A program made the translations under genes and the position numbers. From the NCBI GenBank assembly GCA_030378035.1, contig JAUCGI010000028.1, forward strand, positions 1 to 41,161: DNA of 41,161 nt. Direction: 5' to 3'. Every line of letters starts with the position of its first letter. Position 1 is the stretch's first letter. Positions 25,885 through 34,166 of this stretch are shown piece by piece. A model generated the notes under the pieces. The model was not told the origin of the DNA, did not search any database, and saw nothing but the letters and a program-made list of their open reading frames with translations. Source of the DNA: Desulfobacterales bacterium HSG2 (GTDB lineage Bacteria; Desulfobacterota; Desulfobacteria; Desulfobacterales; 4be13).

Positions 25885-26382
25885 ATGAAAGAACAAAGTA
25901 AAACAATGGCAGCACTTATGGCAAAGGCGATATGTGTTTCGATTAGCATCTGTATGGCTGTTTCGATTAGCGTATCGGCAGGGGAAAAGGCGACTCGTGA
26001 AGAATGCATCGCCAAATGCAAGGAAGCCGCGGCACTGGTCAAGACAATCGGGCTGGATGCGGCAATTGCCAAAATTATGGAAAAAGACAGCCCCTTTGTG
26101 TGGAAGGATACCTATGTTTTCTGCATCCACATGAAAACCGGGGTGATGCTGGCACATCCGGCGATTCCCAATATGGTTGGCAAAAACGTGAAGGGATTTA
26201 AGGATAAAAACGGAGTCCTGCTGACCGTTGGCTATATGAAAATCGCCAATAGCAAGGGAGAAGGCTGGCTCGACTATGAATGGCCCAAACCGGGAGAGAA
26301 AAAGCCGTCACGAAAATCATGCTATGTCTATCGGGTCCCGGGAGAAGATCTGATGATGCTGTCCGGGATTTACCAGGATTGA
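25885..26382 (+). CDS. secreted Cache-like sensory protein, paralogue of 5157-5624
   Basis: A strong AGGAGG precedes ATG 25885. Residues 1-32 form a signal peptide (SISICMAVSISVSA, then GEKATREEC). The mature domain keeps the paired cysteines (EECIAKCKEAA), FVWKDTYVFCIH, AHPAIPNMV, GEGW and YVYRVPGE of the first copy. The central loop (HMKTGVMLAHPA versus DIEKGWAVAHPI) differs most, so the ligands may differ. A chemoreceptor follows at 26694, with one MITE-like element between them, mirroring the first locus. Confidence 0.82.
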   Translation: MKEQSKTMAALMAKAICVSISICMAVSISVSAGEKATREECIAKCKEAAALVKTIGLDAAIAKIMEKDSPFVWKDTYVFCIHMKTGVMLAHPAIPNMVGKNVKGFKDKNGVLLTVGYMKIANSKGEGWLDYEWPKPGEKKPSRKSCYVYRVPGEDLMMLSGIYQD

Positions 26383-26439
26383 TCAATATTGGAGAATTCA
26401 ACAGACGGCCGGCAGCCTGCTGTTTTTTATGAAAGTAAT

Positions 26440-26583
26440 CTGAGTACAGGACAAAAAGCGGATTCCGGGTCGGAAATGCCGGGAATCCCCTTCGACAGGC
26501 TCAGGGAACGATTCCCGGCATTTCCGCCCGGAATGACAGAGTGCCGGTTTTCAAGCCTCTGAAGTTTTTTGTCCTGTACACAG
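26440..26583 (-). mobile_element. MITE-like family A, copy 6, with 9-bp target duplication
   Basis: The ends are CTGAGTACAGGAC and GTCCTGTACACAG. It is flanked by perfect repeats GAAAGTAAT (26431-26439 and 26584-26592). It contains CCTTCGACAGGCTCAGGGAA in the centre, like copy 4. After it, 26593-26680 holds a pair of TTTTTCGACCTGTGC-type inverted pieces related to the 32-kb repeats. Confidence 0.92.
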
Positions 26584-26693
26584 GAAAGTAATGTCGAAAA
26601 ATGTTCCCAATTTTTCGACCTGTGCATTTAGCCTAAGATTCAGCGTCCGATTAACTGCACAGCTCACAATTTTTCGGAAAGGATGTTTGGTTT

Positions 26694-28463
26694 ATGATGT
26701 CTCGATTAAAAGATAAAACGATTCTGTTTCGCTTGATCCTGCTCACATGTCTCGGTATTGCCGGGATATGCTTCAGCTCGGGTGTGAATTATACCCTGAA
26801 CAGGTCAGTGGACCGTGAACTGGCCATCGGGGAAATCACCCGGGAAGTTGTCAGGGATATCATCCGGCTGTTCAGAATCGAAAGCGAATATATCCGTACC
26901 GGGAATTCAACCCTTCTGAAAGGTCATGACCTTTTGCAACGTGCGTTGCGGAAAAACATCGAAAAACTTCGGAAGGAGGTGTCCGACAGGGGCGCGGAAA
27001 ATCAGGCTGATCAAATGGACAGGCTGGAGAAAGACTATGCAGGGCTCTTCGGCAGGATCAAGTTAAACACATCGGAACTGATCAATACCCGGAAGGAGCT
27101 GAATCAACGGTTGCGTGGTCTGTTATACGCTGCTGTGGAAACCATCAACGACACTGAAGCCGAGGCCATGATGGCTGGCAACATGCTGGATCCGTTCGAG
27201 GTTACCCTGCGCGGCGAAACCAAAGATTTGCTGATCGGTTTGGATAAACGCATTATCAATATTCAATCCCTGTTAATCTATGGCGACGAGGAAGTCTATC
27301 AGAAAAACCTTGCATCAATCCGGGAAGCCTTCAGCATAAAATTCCAGAATGTTGACAGTTCATTCGACATCGCGGAGTCGAAAAAATTAAGCGATATCTG
27401 GAACAACACAAAACCTGCATTTCCAGAAATAAATCGTGTGGAACTGATTATGTACGATTTATGGAAAAACAATCGCTCGCTTCTGAAGGCACTTGAGCAG
27501 AAGGAAAGCGCCCTGCAAAAGGAGGCTCTCGAAGTTTCCCGGATCACCCGGGAGAATATCAAAAATGCCAGAAGATTCAGTATCTTGGCAGGCATTGGCC
27601 TGACGATCGGAGGGTTGGTCGTTCTGGTGCTCCTGAGCATCCTGCTGTCACGCTCCGTCATTGTACCGGTGACACAGGTCGTCACCGGTCTGACCCGGTG
27701 CTCGAAGCAGGTTGACATTGTATCGGATCGTATTTCGGCATCGAGTCGTTCCCTGGCCGACGGATCCAAGGACCAGACGGGATCAATGGGAAAAATCACC
27801 GACACTCTGGACCGGGTGTCACGACAAAGTGATGAAACCCTTTCCCTGACGAAAAAAGCCGAAAAGCTGATGTATGAAACCAAGGCCCGTTCAGAGCAGA
27901 CCATGGCCTCAATGGCTGAATTCAAAGAGGCGATGTTGCGGATTGAGTCGGACAGCGGGCAGATCGGGCAGATCATTAAAACCATTGACGGTATTGCCTT
28001 TCAGACCAACCTGCTGGCACTGAACGCCGCCATTGAGTCAGCCCAGGCCGGTGAGGCGGGCGCCGGATTTGCCGTGGTGGCGGATGAAGTCAGAAATCTT
28101 GCCGTTAAAACAGCGGATGCGGCCAAAAGCACCCAGAATCTGCTCAGCAATATCCTTGAGCGTGTTCTGAATGCTGTTCAATCCGTCAAGTCGGTCAATC
28201 GGGATGTTGAAGCCATCACCCAATCGTCCAAGGTCATGACCGGTAACACGGCGGCTATCGCAGAGTCCGGAAAGGATCAGGCCAGGGGAGTCGATGCTAT
28301 TCGGGACGCCATGGCGGACATGGACCGTGTCACCCGGGAAAATGCGAACAACTCCGTCGAAACCGAAGGCGCGTCTGATTCCATGGCAGTTCTGGCCGGG
28401 CAATTGCGATCATTCATCGATATCCTAATCGTACTTGTGGGGAAAGATTCGATTAAAGAGTAA
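26694..28463 (+). CDS. methyl-accepting chemotaxis protein, paralogue of 5862-7631
   Basis: 589 residues from ATG 26694 (26697 is equally possible), after GGAAAGGATG. TM1 is at about 10-30 ([18 protein letters not shown]) and TM2 at about 296-320 ([20 protein letters not shown]). The signalling tip is at about 430-467 ([30 protein letters not shown]). The periplasmic part is helical, without a Cache fold of its own. It has the same length and layout as the first receptor but is diverged outside the tip. No CheR-binding pentapeptide is seen. It pairs with the secreted Cache-like protein just upstream. Confidence 0.93.
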   Translation: MMSRLKDKTILFRLILLTCLGIAGICFSSGVNYTLNRSVDRELAIGEITREVVRDIIRLFRIESEYIRTGNSTLLKGHDLLQRALRKNIEKLRKEVSDRGAENQADQMDRLEKDYAGLFGRIKLNTSELINTRKELNQRLRGLLYAAVETINDTEAEAMMAGNMLDPFEVTLRGETKDLLIGLDKRIINIQSLLIYGDEEVYQKNLASIREAFSIKFQNVDSSFDIAESKKLSDIWNNTKPAFPEINRVELIMYDLWKNNRSLLKALEQKESALQKEALEVSRITRENIKNARRFSILAGIGLTIGGLVVLVLLSILLSRSVIVPVTQVVTGLTRCSKQVDIVSDRISASSRSLADGSKDQTGSMGKITDTLDRVSRQSDETLSLTKKAEKLMYETKARSEQTMASMAEFKEAMLRIESDSGQIGQIIKTIDGIAFQTNLLALNAAIESAQAGEAGAGFAVVADEVRNLAVKTADAAKSTQNLLSNILERVLNAVQSVKSVNRDVEAITQSSKVMTGNTAAIAESGKDQARGVDAIRDAMADMDRVTRENANNSVETEGASDSMAVLAGQLRSFIDILIVLVGKDSIKE

Positions 28464-28668
28464 ATTTACGAGGCACAATGTGAGAACTGGGTGAGAATTG
28501 GGTCGGACCAAGCTAATGGGTGAGAATTGGGTCGGACTTGGCTAACCTGTTGTTATTTCAGTATAAATGGTTGAAACCTGTGCCTGAATCGGAATTTCCG
28601 GAACTCGCTGCAATTTCGCCGACCAGTTCGCCGACCTTTGCAGAAATTGCCGTGACGCTGCCGGCATA

Positions 28669-30042
28669 TCATGACGCCGAAAACCGACTGTACTCATAAA
28701 CCCCACGCCTCGCAATGCCGGCTGACTTCAGCGGCCCGACTTTGCTGTCCACATAATCAAAGACCCTTGCCGATTTCTTACCGGGGGCTGTTCTTAACAC
28801 CCTTCCGAGATATTGCAGCACCCGCCCGCTGAACCGGATGGGTGTCGCGATAAAGAGTGTTGACAAGTCCTTGCAGTCAAAGCCCTCGCCCACCAACTGT
28901 CCGGTGGCGATCAGCACCTTCACCGCTCCCTGATTTAGCCGGTCAAGAACGGCCCTGCGCTGGCTGTTGCTCAGATCCCCTGTCAGCAAGTCGGCGGATA
29001 TGTCAAACTTATCCTTCAGAATCGTTTGCAGGGTTTCACAATGCTTTTTTCTGTCGGACAACACCAGCAAAACCCCTTCGCTGCTTCCAGCCTCCTTTGC
29101 CACATCCGAGGCGATAAGGAGATTTCTCTCCTCATCCTCGGTAAGCTCGGAGAGCATTTTGCTGTATTCTCTGACCGGATCATAATACGGCTTGAAATTC
29201 GTCTCCCTGATGGTGACCTCGGCCCGGAGGATGTGGCCGTCTTTGATCAGCACGGAATTCTTGATCTCGTGGTGGATGTCTCCCAGGTGCCAGAATATCA
29301 GAACGGAGAGCTTGTCCCGTCGGTAAGGCGTTGCGGAGAGGCCGAGCATATATTTTGAATCAAACGCGGTGACTGCCTCGGTAAATGTCCGGCTCGGGGC
29401 TTTGTGGCACTCATCCGCGATCACATACCCGGTCTGTTCAGCCACCTCATCCGCACATTTGTAAAGTGTCTGGACCAGAGCGACCGTGATCCTTTCACCG
29501 ATATTCCGCTTTCCCCCGCCGATGAATCCCACCTCATCCTCGGGAATTCCGAGGAATGTTCCGATCCGGTCCACCCACTGAAACGCCAGATCTTTTGTAT
29601 GAACCACGATTAAGGCGGGCTGTCTGCGCTGCGCGATCAGATACAGGGCCATGACGGTTTTTCCTGAACCGGCCGGCGCGCTCAGTGTGCCGAACTCCTT
29701 TGAAAGCATGACCCGGACGGCTTCCTCCTGGAACGGCTTTAACTGGCCTGTGAATCTGAAATCGGCTTCGGGAAGGATCCGTCTCCGATCCTCAATCTGA
29801 TGCGGAACTTTGTAATGCCTGCACAGGAGAATCAGTTGACGGGCATATCCCCGCGGGATAACCAGTCCGCCGGAGGTTTTTCTGTAAAATTCCAGAAACT
29901 CCGAAGTCCCTTTGTTCCAACGACCCATACGCTGATTTTCAAGCCACTTGGGATTCAGAATTTTCAGATTTCTGAGGAGAACTTTTTTCAGATCCTCGGG
30001 GATATCAGAAAGTAGCAGGTGGTTTGTTATGGTAATTTTCAT
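28669..30042 (-). CDS. SSL2/XPB-like DEAD/DEAH-box helicase
   Basis: I start at ATG 30042 (MKITITNHLLLSDIP), giving 457 residues. The frame stays open a further 51 codons upstream, but those encode a heptamer array and the end of a four-helix-bundle gene. Walker A is APAGSGKT at about 125, the DEAD box variant is DECH at about 211, then LSATPYRRD. The C-terminal RecA domain has LLTGDLSNSQRR, LVGEGFDCKDL and QYLGRVLR. The N-terminal MGRWNKGTSEF and GGLVIPRGYARQL region is typical of this bacterial class. It is an ATP-dependent nucleic-acid helicase or translocase, role unknown. No ribosome-binding site is seen before MKIT, so expression may depend on the upstream frame. Confidence 0.85.
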   Translation of the reverse strand: MKITITNHLLLSDIPEDLKKVLLRNLKILNPKWLENQRMGRWNKGTSEFLEFYRKTSGGLVIPRGYARQLILLCRHYKVPHQIEDRRRILPEADFRFTGQLKPFQEEAVRVMLSKEFGTLSAPAGSGKTVMALYLIAQRRQPALIVVHTKDLAFQWVDRIGTFLGIPEDEVGFIGGGKRNIGERITVALVQTLYKCADEVAEQTGYVIADECHKAPSRTFTEAVTAFDSKYMLGLSATPYRRDKLSVLIFWHLGDIHHEIKNSVLIKDGHILRAEVTIRETNFKPYYDPVREYSKMLSELTEDEERNLLIASDVAKEAGSSEGVLLVLSDRKKHCETLQTILKDKFDISADLLTGDLSNSQRRAVLDRLNQGAVKVLIATGQLVGEGFDCKDLSTLFIATPIRFSGRVLQYLGRVLRTAPGKKSARVFDYVDSKVGPLKSAGIARRGVYEYSRFSAS

Positions 30043-30078
30043 TGTTTGGTGTTTGGTGTTTGGTGTTTGGTGTTTGGT
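30042..30078 (-). repeat. heptamer array (CCAAACA) joining the four-helix-bundle and helicase frames
   Basis: About five CCAAACA units (minus strand) encode KHQTPNTKHQT and run directly into the helicase ATG. They leave no stop codon between the two genes. Confidence 0.85.
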
Positions 30079-30657
30079 TTTTAGTTCAGCCTCCGTATCG
30101 TTATCCGGTGCTTGGCGTTTATTTCTGCCAATGGATGTCAGGTAGGCATTTAGCGAAGGGGCTAACTCGTCAAGGATATTTGTAAGTGCTTCCATCTGAT
30201 GCTGGGTAAGCAGGTCGCGTTGATATGCCCTGTGTAGCCAGAATCTGGTTTCATTCAGGGATCCCCGGAAAATCCTTACAAAACGCCGGTTTTCCTTCGG
30301 TGTTCCCTTCCTGATCCTTCAGCAATATTAGCTCCGATACTGTCCGCAGCCCTCACCAATTGCTTGCCTACCGTATCCTTTGCAAAATAATTCCCTGATT
30401 ATAACGGATTTAGGGAGGCCCGGGAATATGACAACGGATTTCAGGATGAAACGGATATTCCCGGATCTGATATGACAGCGGATTCCGGGGATGAGGCGGA
30501 CATATCCTCCTATCCGTTGTCATATTCCCGGGACCCCGGGCCTCCCAAAATCCGTTATAATCAGATAATTCCATCCGCTGACAATATCCCAAAGCCCATC
30601 CCCCAACCTCTCAGCTAACCGGTACACCCGAAGATCCTCAACCGGACAAAATCCCAT
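30043..30657 (-). pseudogene. four-helix-bundle (S23/IVP-like) gene split by a MITE and frameshifted
   Basis: ATG 30657 has AGGAGG upstream and starts MGFCPVEDLRVYRLAERLG. After WNY the 170-bp family B element interrupts it; beyond the element the frame resumes with FAKDTVGKQLVRAADSIGAN. A one-base loss near 30306 (GGAAGGG where GGAAGGGG is expected) then shifts the frame before TPKENRRFVRIFRGSLNE. The rest (LHRAYQRDLLTQHQMEALTN to LNAYLTSIGRNK) is intact. No stop follows: the frame runs through the heptamer array into the helicase. By family these are small proteins related to those encoded in 23S rRNA intervening sequences; function unknown. Confidence 0.8.
30395..30564. mobile_element. MITE-like family B element with 8-bp target duplication
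   Basis: 170 bp, starting CTGATTATAACGGATTTAGG and ending with its near-perfect inverse; the terminal repeats are about 28 bp with one mismatch. It is flanked by perfect 8-bp direct repeats ATAATTCC (30387-30394 and 30565-30572). Removing it with one repeat restores the four-helix-bundle frame. It has no coding capacity. Parts recur at 24687-24790, and a bare terminus at about 32886-32907. Confidence 0.93.
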
Positions 30658-30689
30658 AACCAATTTCCTCCTATTCTATACATTAAATA

Positions 30690-30776
30690 AGAACACAAAA
30701 CACCAAAAACAAAAAACAAAAAACCAAACACAAAACGCCAAACACAAAACACAAAACACAAAACACCAAAAAACTA
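30690..30776. repeat. short tandem repeat (ACACAAA / ACACCAAA units)
   Basis: Units of 7-8 bases rich in A and C run from 30690 to the stop codon of the DHH-CBS gene (30774-30776). This is the same CAAACAC-type motif as the array at 30042-30078. Confidence 0.85.
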
Positions 30777-32066
30777 AACCCCAATATCATACAAATAATT
30801 CATCACATCAGATCGCGTGATAATCCCGATAATACGTCCGTTTTCCACCACAGGCAGACGGCCGATGTCATATTTGACCATCAGACGGGCCGCCTCCGCG
30901 GGGCTTTTTCCGGGTTCTATGGCGGTGACGCTGGTGCTCATAAATGCTTTGACTGGAGCGTTCAGGGCAGAGTCTTTTCTTACCTTCTGAAAATCTCTTC
31001 TGGAAATGATGCCGGTGAGCTTTCCGTTGTCAACCACCGGAACGCCTGTGCAGCCTTTCTCTCTCAGAATGATCGCCGCTTCTTTCATCCGGGTGCCTGA
31101 TGACACAGTGAAGACAGGAAAAGACATCATATCGCTGACCTGCACGGAAGTCTGCTGATTCCCTCTGATCATGTCAGTTATCATCTTTTCCAGCGTATCC
31201 GGATTTACAGACTTCAGCATGGCTGAACCGGCTGCCGGATGTCCCCCGCCCCCTATGCTCCGCATGATCGCTCCCACATTGAGCCCCGCCGCGTTACTGC
31301 GGCCGATCACCATGCATTTGTGTTCCTTTCCGGTAAATATCCCGAAAGCCGCGTCCACATCCAGAATTTCCCTGTACATGTGAACCACCACAGAAAGACT
31401 CTCCACATGCCCTTTGATGGCTGTCTTGTTTATGCTGATGCTGTACCCGCTGACATTGATCCTTTCCGCGGATTTCAGCATTTCAAACAGAATGTTTTTC
31501 TGTTTCTCCCCATAAGCAGGACGCAGAAAAGAGCTGATAACCTTCAAATCGGCCTTGCGTTCCAACAAATATCCCGCGGCGTAAGCGTCCTCGGATTTTG
31601 TGGAGGGGAATCTCAGGTTGCCGGTATCTTCATACAACCCTGTCAGAAAAAGGGTGGCCTGCATGGGGGTCAGCTCATTTCCTTCCTCTTTCAACTGCCG
31701 CACCATCAGCGTGATATTTGCTCCCATCTCCTCACAGTATTGCCGGTCTGAATGAATATCCCCTTTGATCAGATGATGATCCCACAATATAATATCCAGG
31801 TCATCTTTCTGCTTTAACGCCTTAAGTCCGTCAAGGCGGTTCCATTTGTTCACATCGACAACGATCAGGCGGTCAACCTGATTAAAATCGATTTCATTCG
31901 GTGTGCGAATATTGAAGACGTCTTTATGAATGGATAAGAAGCCCTTAACATTCGGGTTGACGTTTTTCGGAAGCACCGGAATCGTGCCCGGATACAAAAC
32001 TGTTGCCGCAATGGTGGAGGCCAAAGCGTCAAAATCTGTGTTTTTGTGTGTGGTGGCAATCTGCAT
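30774..32066 (-). CDS. DHH/DHHA1 phosphoesterase with a CBS-domain pair
   Basis: A 430-residue soluble protein. The DHH catalytic domain has THKNTDFDALAS (from H7), IVVDVN and the signature WDHH (D96-H98). DHHA1 has the GGGGHPAAGSA substrate motif at about 275. Residues about 312-430 are two CBS domains (FPVFTVSSGTRMKEA, CTGVPVVDNGKLTGIISRRD, GRLPVVENGRIIGIITRSDV), which usually bind adenine nucleotides. By family it hydrolyses small phosphoesters such as nanoRNA, pAp or cyclic dinucleotides. Related proteins in Desulfobacterota often continue into a poly(A)-polymerase/tRNA nucleotidyltransferase domain; here the protein stops right after the second CBS, where a repeat array begins, so truncation is possible. 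Start ATG 32066 follows AAAAAGGGGAA. Confidence 0.85.
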   Translation of the reverse strand: MQIATTHKNTDFDALASTIAATVLYPGTIPVLPKNVNPNVKGFLSIHKDVFNIRTPNEIDFNQVDRLIVVDVNKWNRLDGLKALKQKDDLDIILWDHHLIKGDIHSDRQYCEEMGANITLMVRQLKEEGNELTPMQATLFLTGLYEDTGNLRFPSTKSEDAYAAGYLLERKADLKVISSFLRPAYGEKQKNILFEMLKSAERINVSGYSISINKTAIKGHVESLSVVVHMYREILDVDAAFGIFTGKEHKCMVIGRSNAAGLNVGAIMRSIGGGGHPAAGSAMLKSVNPDTLEKMITDMIRGNQQTSVQVSDMMSFPVFTVSSGTRMKEAAIILREKGCTGVPVVDNGKLTGIISRRDFQKVRKDSALNAPVKAFMSTSVTAIEPGKSPAEAARLMVKYDIGRLPVVENGRIIGIITRSDVMNYLYDIGV

Positions 32067-32094
32067 GACATTCCCCTTTTTATAGGCAAAAATC

Positions 32095-32580
32095 GAAAAA
32101 ATGCTTCCGCCGGATTGCCAAATCCGGCGGCATACTGAAAAATGCTCCTTCCATCAAAAAAATTGCGACCTGTGCGGTTAAAAGCAGAGAGTGAGCAAAT
32201 TTTTCAGGGAAAATTCCTGCTGAAATCCCAAATCCCGGAAGCTCAGACACGGAATCAGGGCTAACCGCACAGGTCGAAAAATTGCTCCCGCCGGATTGTC
32301 AAATCCAGCAAAATTGCTCCCGGCGGATTGCCAAATCCGGTGGCATACTGAAACACGGAATCAGGGCTAACCGCACAGGTCGAAAAATTGCTCCCGCCGG
32401 ATTGCCAAATCCGGCGGCATACTGAAACACGGAATCAGGCTAACCGCACAGGTCGAAAAATTGCTCCCGCCGGATTGCCAAATCCGGTGGCATACTGAAA
32501 CACGGAATCAGGGGCTAACCGCACAGGTCGAAAAATTGCTCCCGCCGGATTGCCAAATCCGGCGGCATACTGAAAAATAT
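32095..32580. repeat. 73-75-bp tandem repeat with TAACCGCACAGGTCG units
   Basis: CTCCCGCCGG recurs at 32285, 32391, 32464 and 32539. Each unit contains GCCGGATTGCCAAATCCGG (a palindrome) and TAACCGCACAGGTCGAAAAA. An inverted copy of the latter (GCGACCTGTGCGGTTA) is at about 32165. From 32067 to 32938 only repeats are seen. Confidence 0.85.
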
Positions 32581-32676
32581 TCCTTCCATCCGGAGTGCTG
32601 AAATGAAATTTTAGCACATTTCTCAGATGGCCGCGGACCTGACACAGTGTTTGTGCTGAAATTAGGGGAGCCTTAA

Positions 32677-32880
32677 ACTTGAACTTGAACTTGAACTCAG
32701 ACGTGATCATAAATGAATGTTCACGTCGGGATTCACGTTCACGTTCAAGTCCAAGTTCACGTTCACGTTCACGTTTAAGTTCAAGTTCAAGTTTAAGTTT
32801 AAGTTCAAGTTCAAGTTCAAGTTTAAGTTTAAGTTTAAGTTCAAGTTCAAGTTCAAGTTCAAGTTTACGGGCACGTTCAC
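32677..32880. repeat. hexamer array (TTCAAG / TTCACG / TTTAAG)
   Basis: A short AACTTG run (32677-32697) is followed by about 150 bases of complementary TTCAAG, TTCACG and TTTAAG units. Just after it, 32886-32907 holds CCCTAAATCCGTTATAATCA, a bare terminus of family B. Confidence 0.9.
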
Positions 32881-32938
32881 AGGGTTCCCTAAATCCGTTA
32901 TAATCAGCTAAAATTTTATTTTAGCACTCCTCCTCAAG

Positions 32939-33817
32939 TTATTGTTCCCGGGTCTTCTTAAAAAGCCCCGTTTTTTTCGGTCTCTCCGTATCCCGAATCT
33001 CACTTTTATCTTTTGAACCGACTTTTTTATCTTTATCCCAGCCGATAAGATTGTTTCCTGTCTTGTTCCGATTGTATTCCAACTGAAGAGGAGAATCGCC
33101 ATGCTTGTATTCAAGCTTCATCCGATACTTATCGACCTCCACCTGGCTCTCAATGGTCTTTTTTGCAAGAAGATAGCGAAGAAAGATCACCCATACCAGA
33201 ACGCTGAAAACGGCGATAATGCCGGCCAGAAAGAACCATTTGTATCTGAGTATGGTCTCTTCGCCCAATTTTCCGAAATAAATGATCACCTCCGGGATGA
33301 TCCAGTAGGAAATGGCCAAAAGAAATACCAAAAACCCGATGGTAAATATGTTAAATCCGCTGACACTGGTAACGATCTTCTCGAGACGTGTGCCGTATTC
33401 CACATCGCGCAGATTTTCTTTTTCTTTTCTCTCTTCCTCTTCCCCGTAAAAAAGGGCGATATAAGCCTTGACAGCAAAGGCAAATAAAAGGATGATGCCC
33501 ATGGGGATGCAGATAGCGGCGACAAACCAGGCCCTGAATGGAAAAGGGACATCTTTTGTCACCAGTTTGACCTCATACTGCTCAAAAGGACCGAAGGTCT
33601 TTTCAAAGTAATATTTGTTGAAGTCGCTCAGACTTTTACCGTCTGTTTCGTGGATCAGATTTCCTTTGGCGTCTATTACCTGAAGCTTGTAATCCCTGCC
33701 GGATTTCATGGCTGCAACGGCAAAAATTTCCAGTTCAATCAGAAAGAGGGCAACGGCAATAATGATAAACACACTCTTGTTTTCCATGACCAAAGATGCA
33801 ATATTCTTTTTTGGCAT
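32939..33817 (-). CDS. multi-span membrane protein of unknown function
   Basis: 292 residues from ATG 33817 (AAGGAAACC upstream). TM1 is at about 14-34 (VFIIIAVALFLIELEIFAVA). An extracytoplasmic region of about 65 residues follows with VIDAKGNLIHETDGKSLSD. Further spans lie at about 98-120 (WFVAAICIPMGIILLFAFAV), 155-180 and 190-215. The C-terminal 75 residues are highly charged (KDKKVGSKDKSEIRD) and probably cytoplasmic. I recognise no family or catalytic motif. It lies between repeat-filled gaps on the same strand as rsmB, so operon membership is doubtful. Confidence 0.75.
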   Translation of the reverse strand: MPKKNIASLVMENKSVFIIIAVALFLIELEIFAVAAMKSGRDYKLQVIDAKGNLIHETDGKSLSDFNKYYFEKTFGPFEQYEVKLVTKDVPFPFRAWFVAAICIPMGIILLFAFAVKAYIALFYGEEEERKEKENLRDVEYGTRLEKIVTSVSGFNIFTIGFLVFLLAISYWIIPEVIIYFGKLGEETILRYKWFFLAGIIAVFSVLVWVIFLRYLLAKKTIESQVEVDKYRMKLEYKHGDSPLQLEYNRNKTGNNLIGWDKDKKVGSKDKSEIRDTERPKKTGLFKKTREQ

Positions 33818-34014
33818 ATCGGTTTCCTTCTGTTTGTAAAGTTGAAAGTTAATAAGAGCCTTGTGATGGAAAGGTCAGCGGCTATGATCTTTTATCCTGG
33901 ATTAGGTGCATTTACAGTTTGGGATTACCAAAGTTGTAAACACCCAAATCCGACCGAAACATCAAAACCCTGCTTTGTTTTCATTAAGATAAGGATTTTT
34001 AAGCGGAATGCAAG

Positions 34015-34166
34015 GGTAAGGGTTAAGAGTTAAGGGGTTAAGGGTTAAGGCTAAGAGTTAAGAGTTAAGGTCGTATGCAGAAGGATACTTAACCTTAACC
34101 CTTATCTTACTTAACTCTTACCTTACCCCTTAACTCTTACCCTTACCCCTTAACTCTTAACCCTTA
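34015..34166. repeat. heptamer array with inverted halves (AGGGTTA / TTAACCC)
   Basis: Units AAGGGTTA/AGAGTTA (34015-34068) face complementary TTAACCC/TTAACTC/TTACCCC units (34088-34166). The array covers the last codons and the TAA stop of rsmB. Between 33818 and 34014 I see nothing gene-like. Confidence 0.9.
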
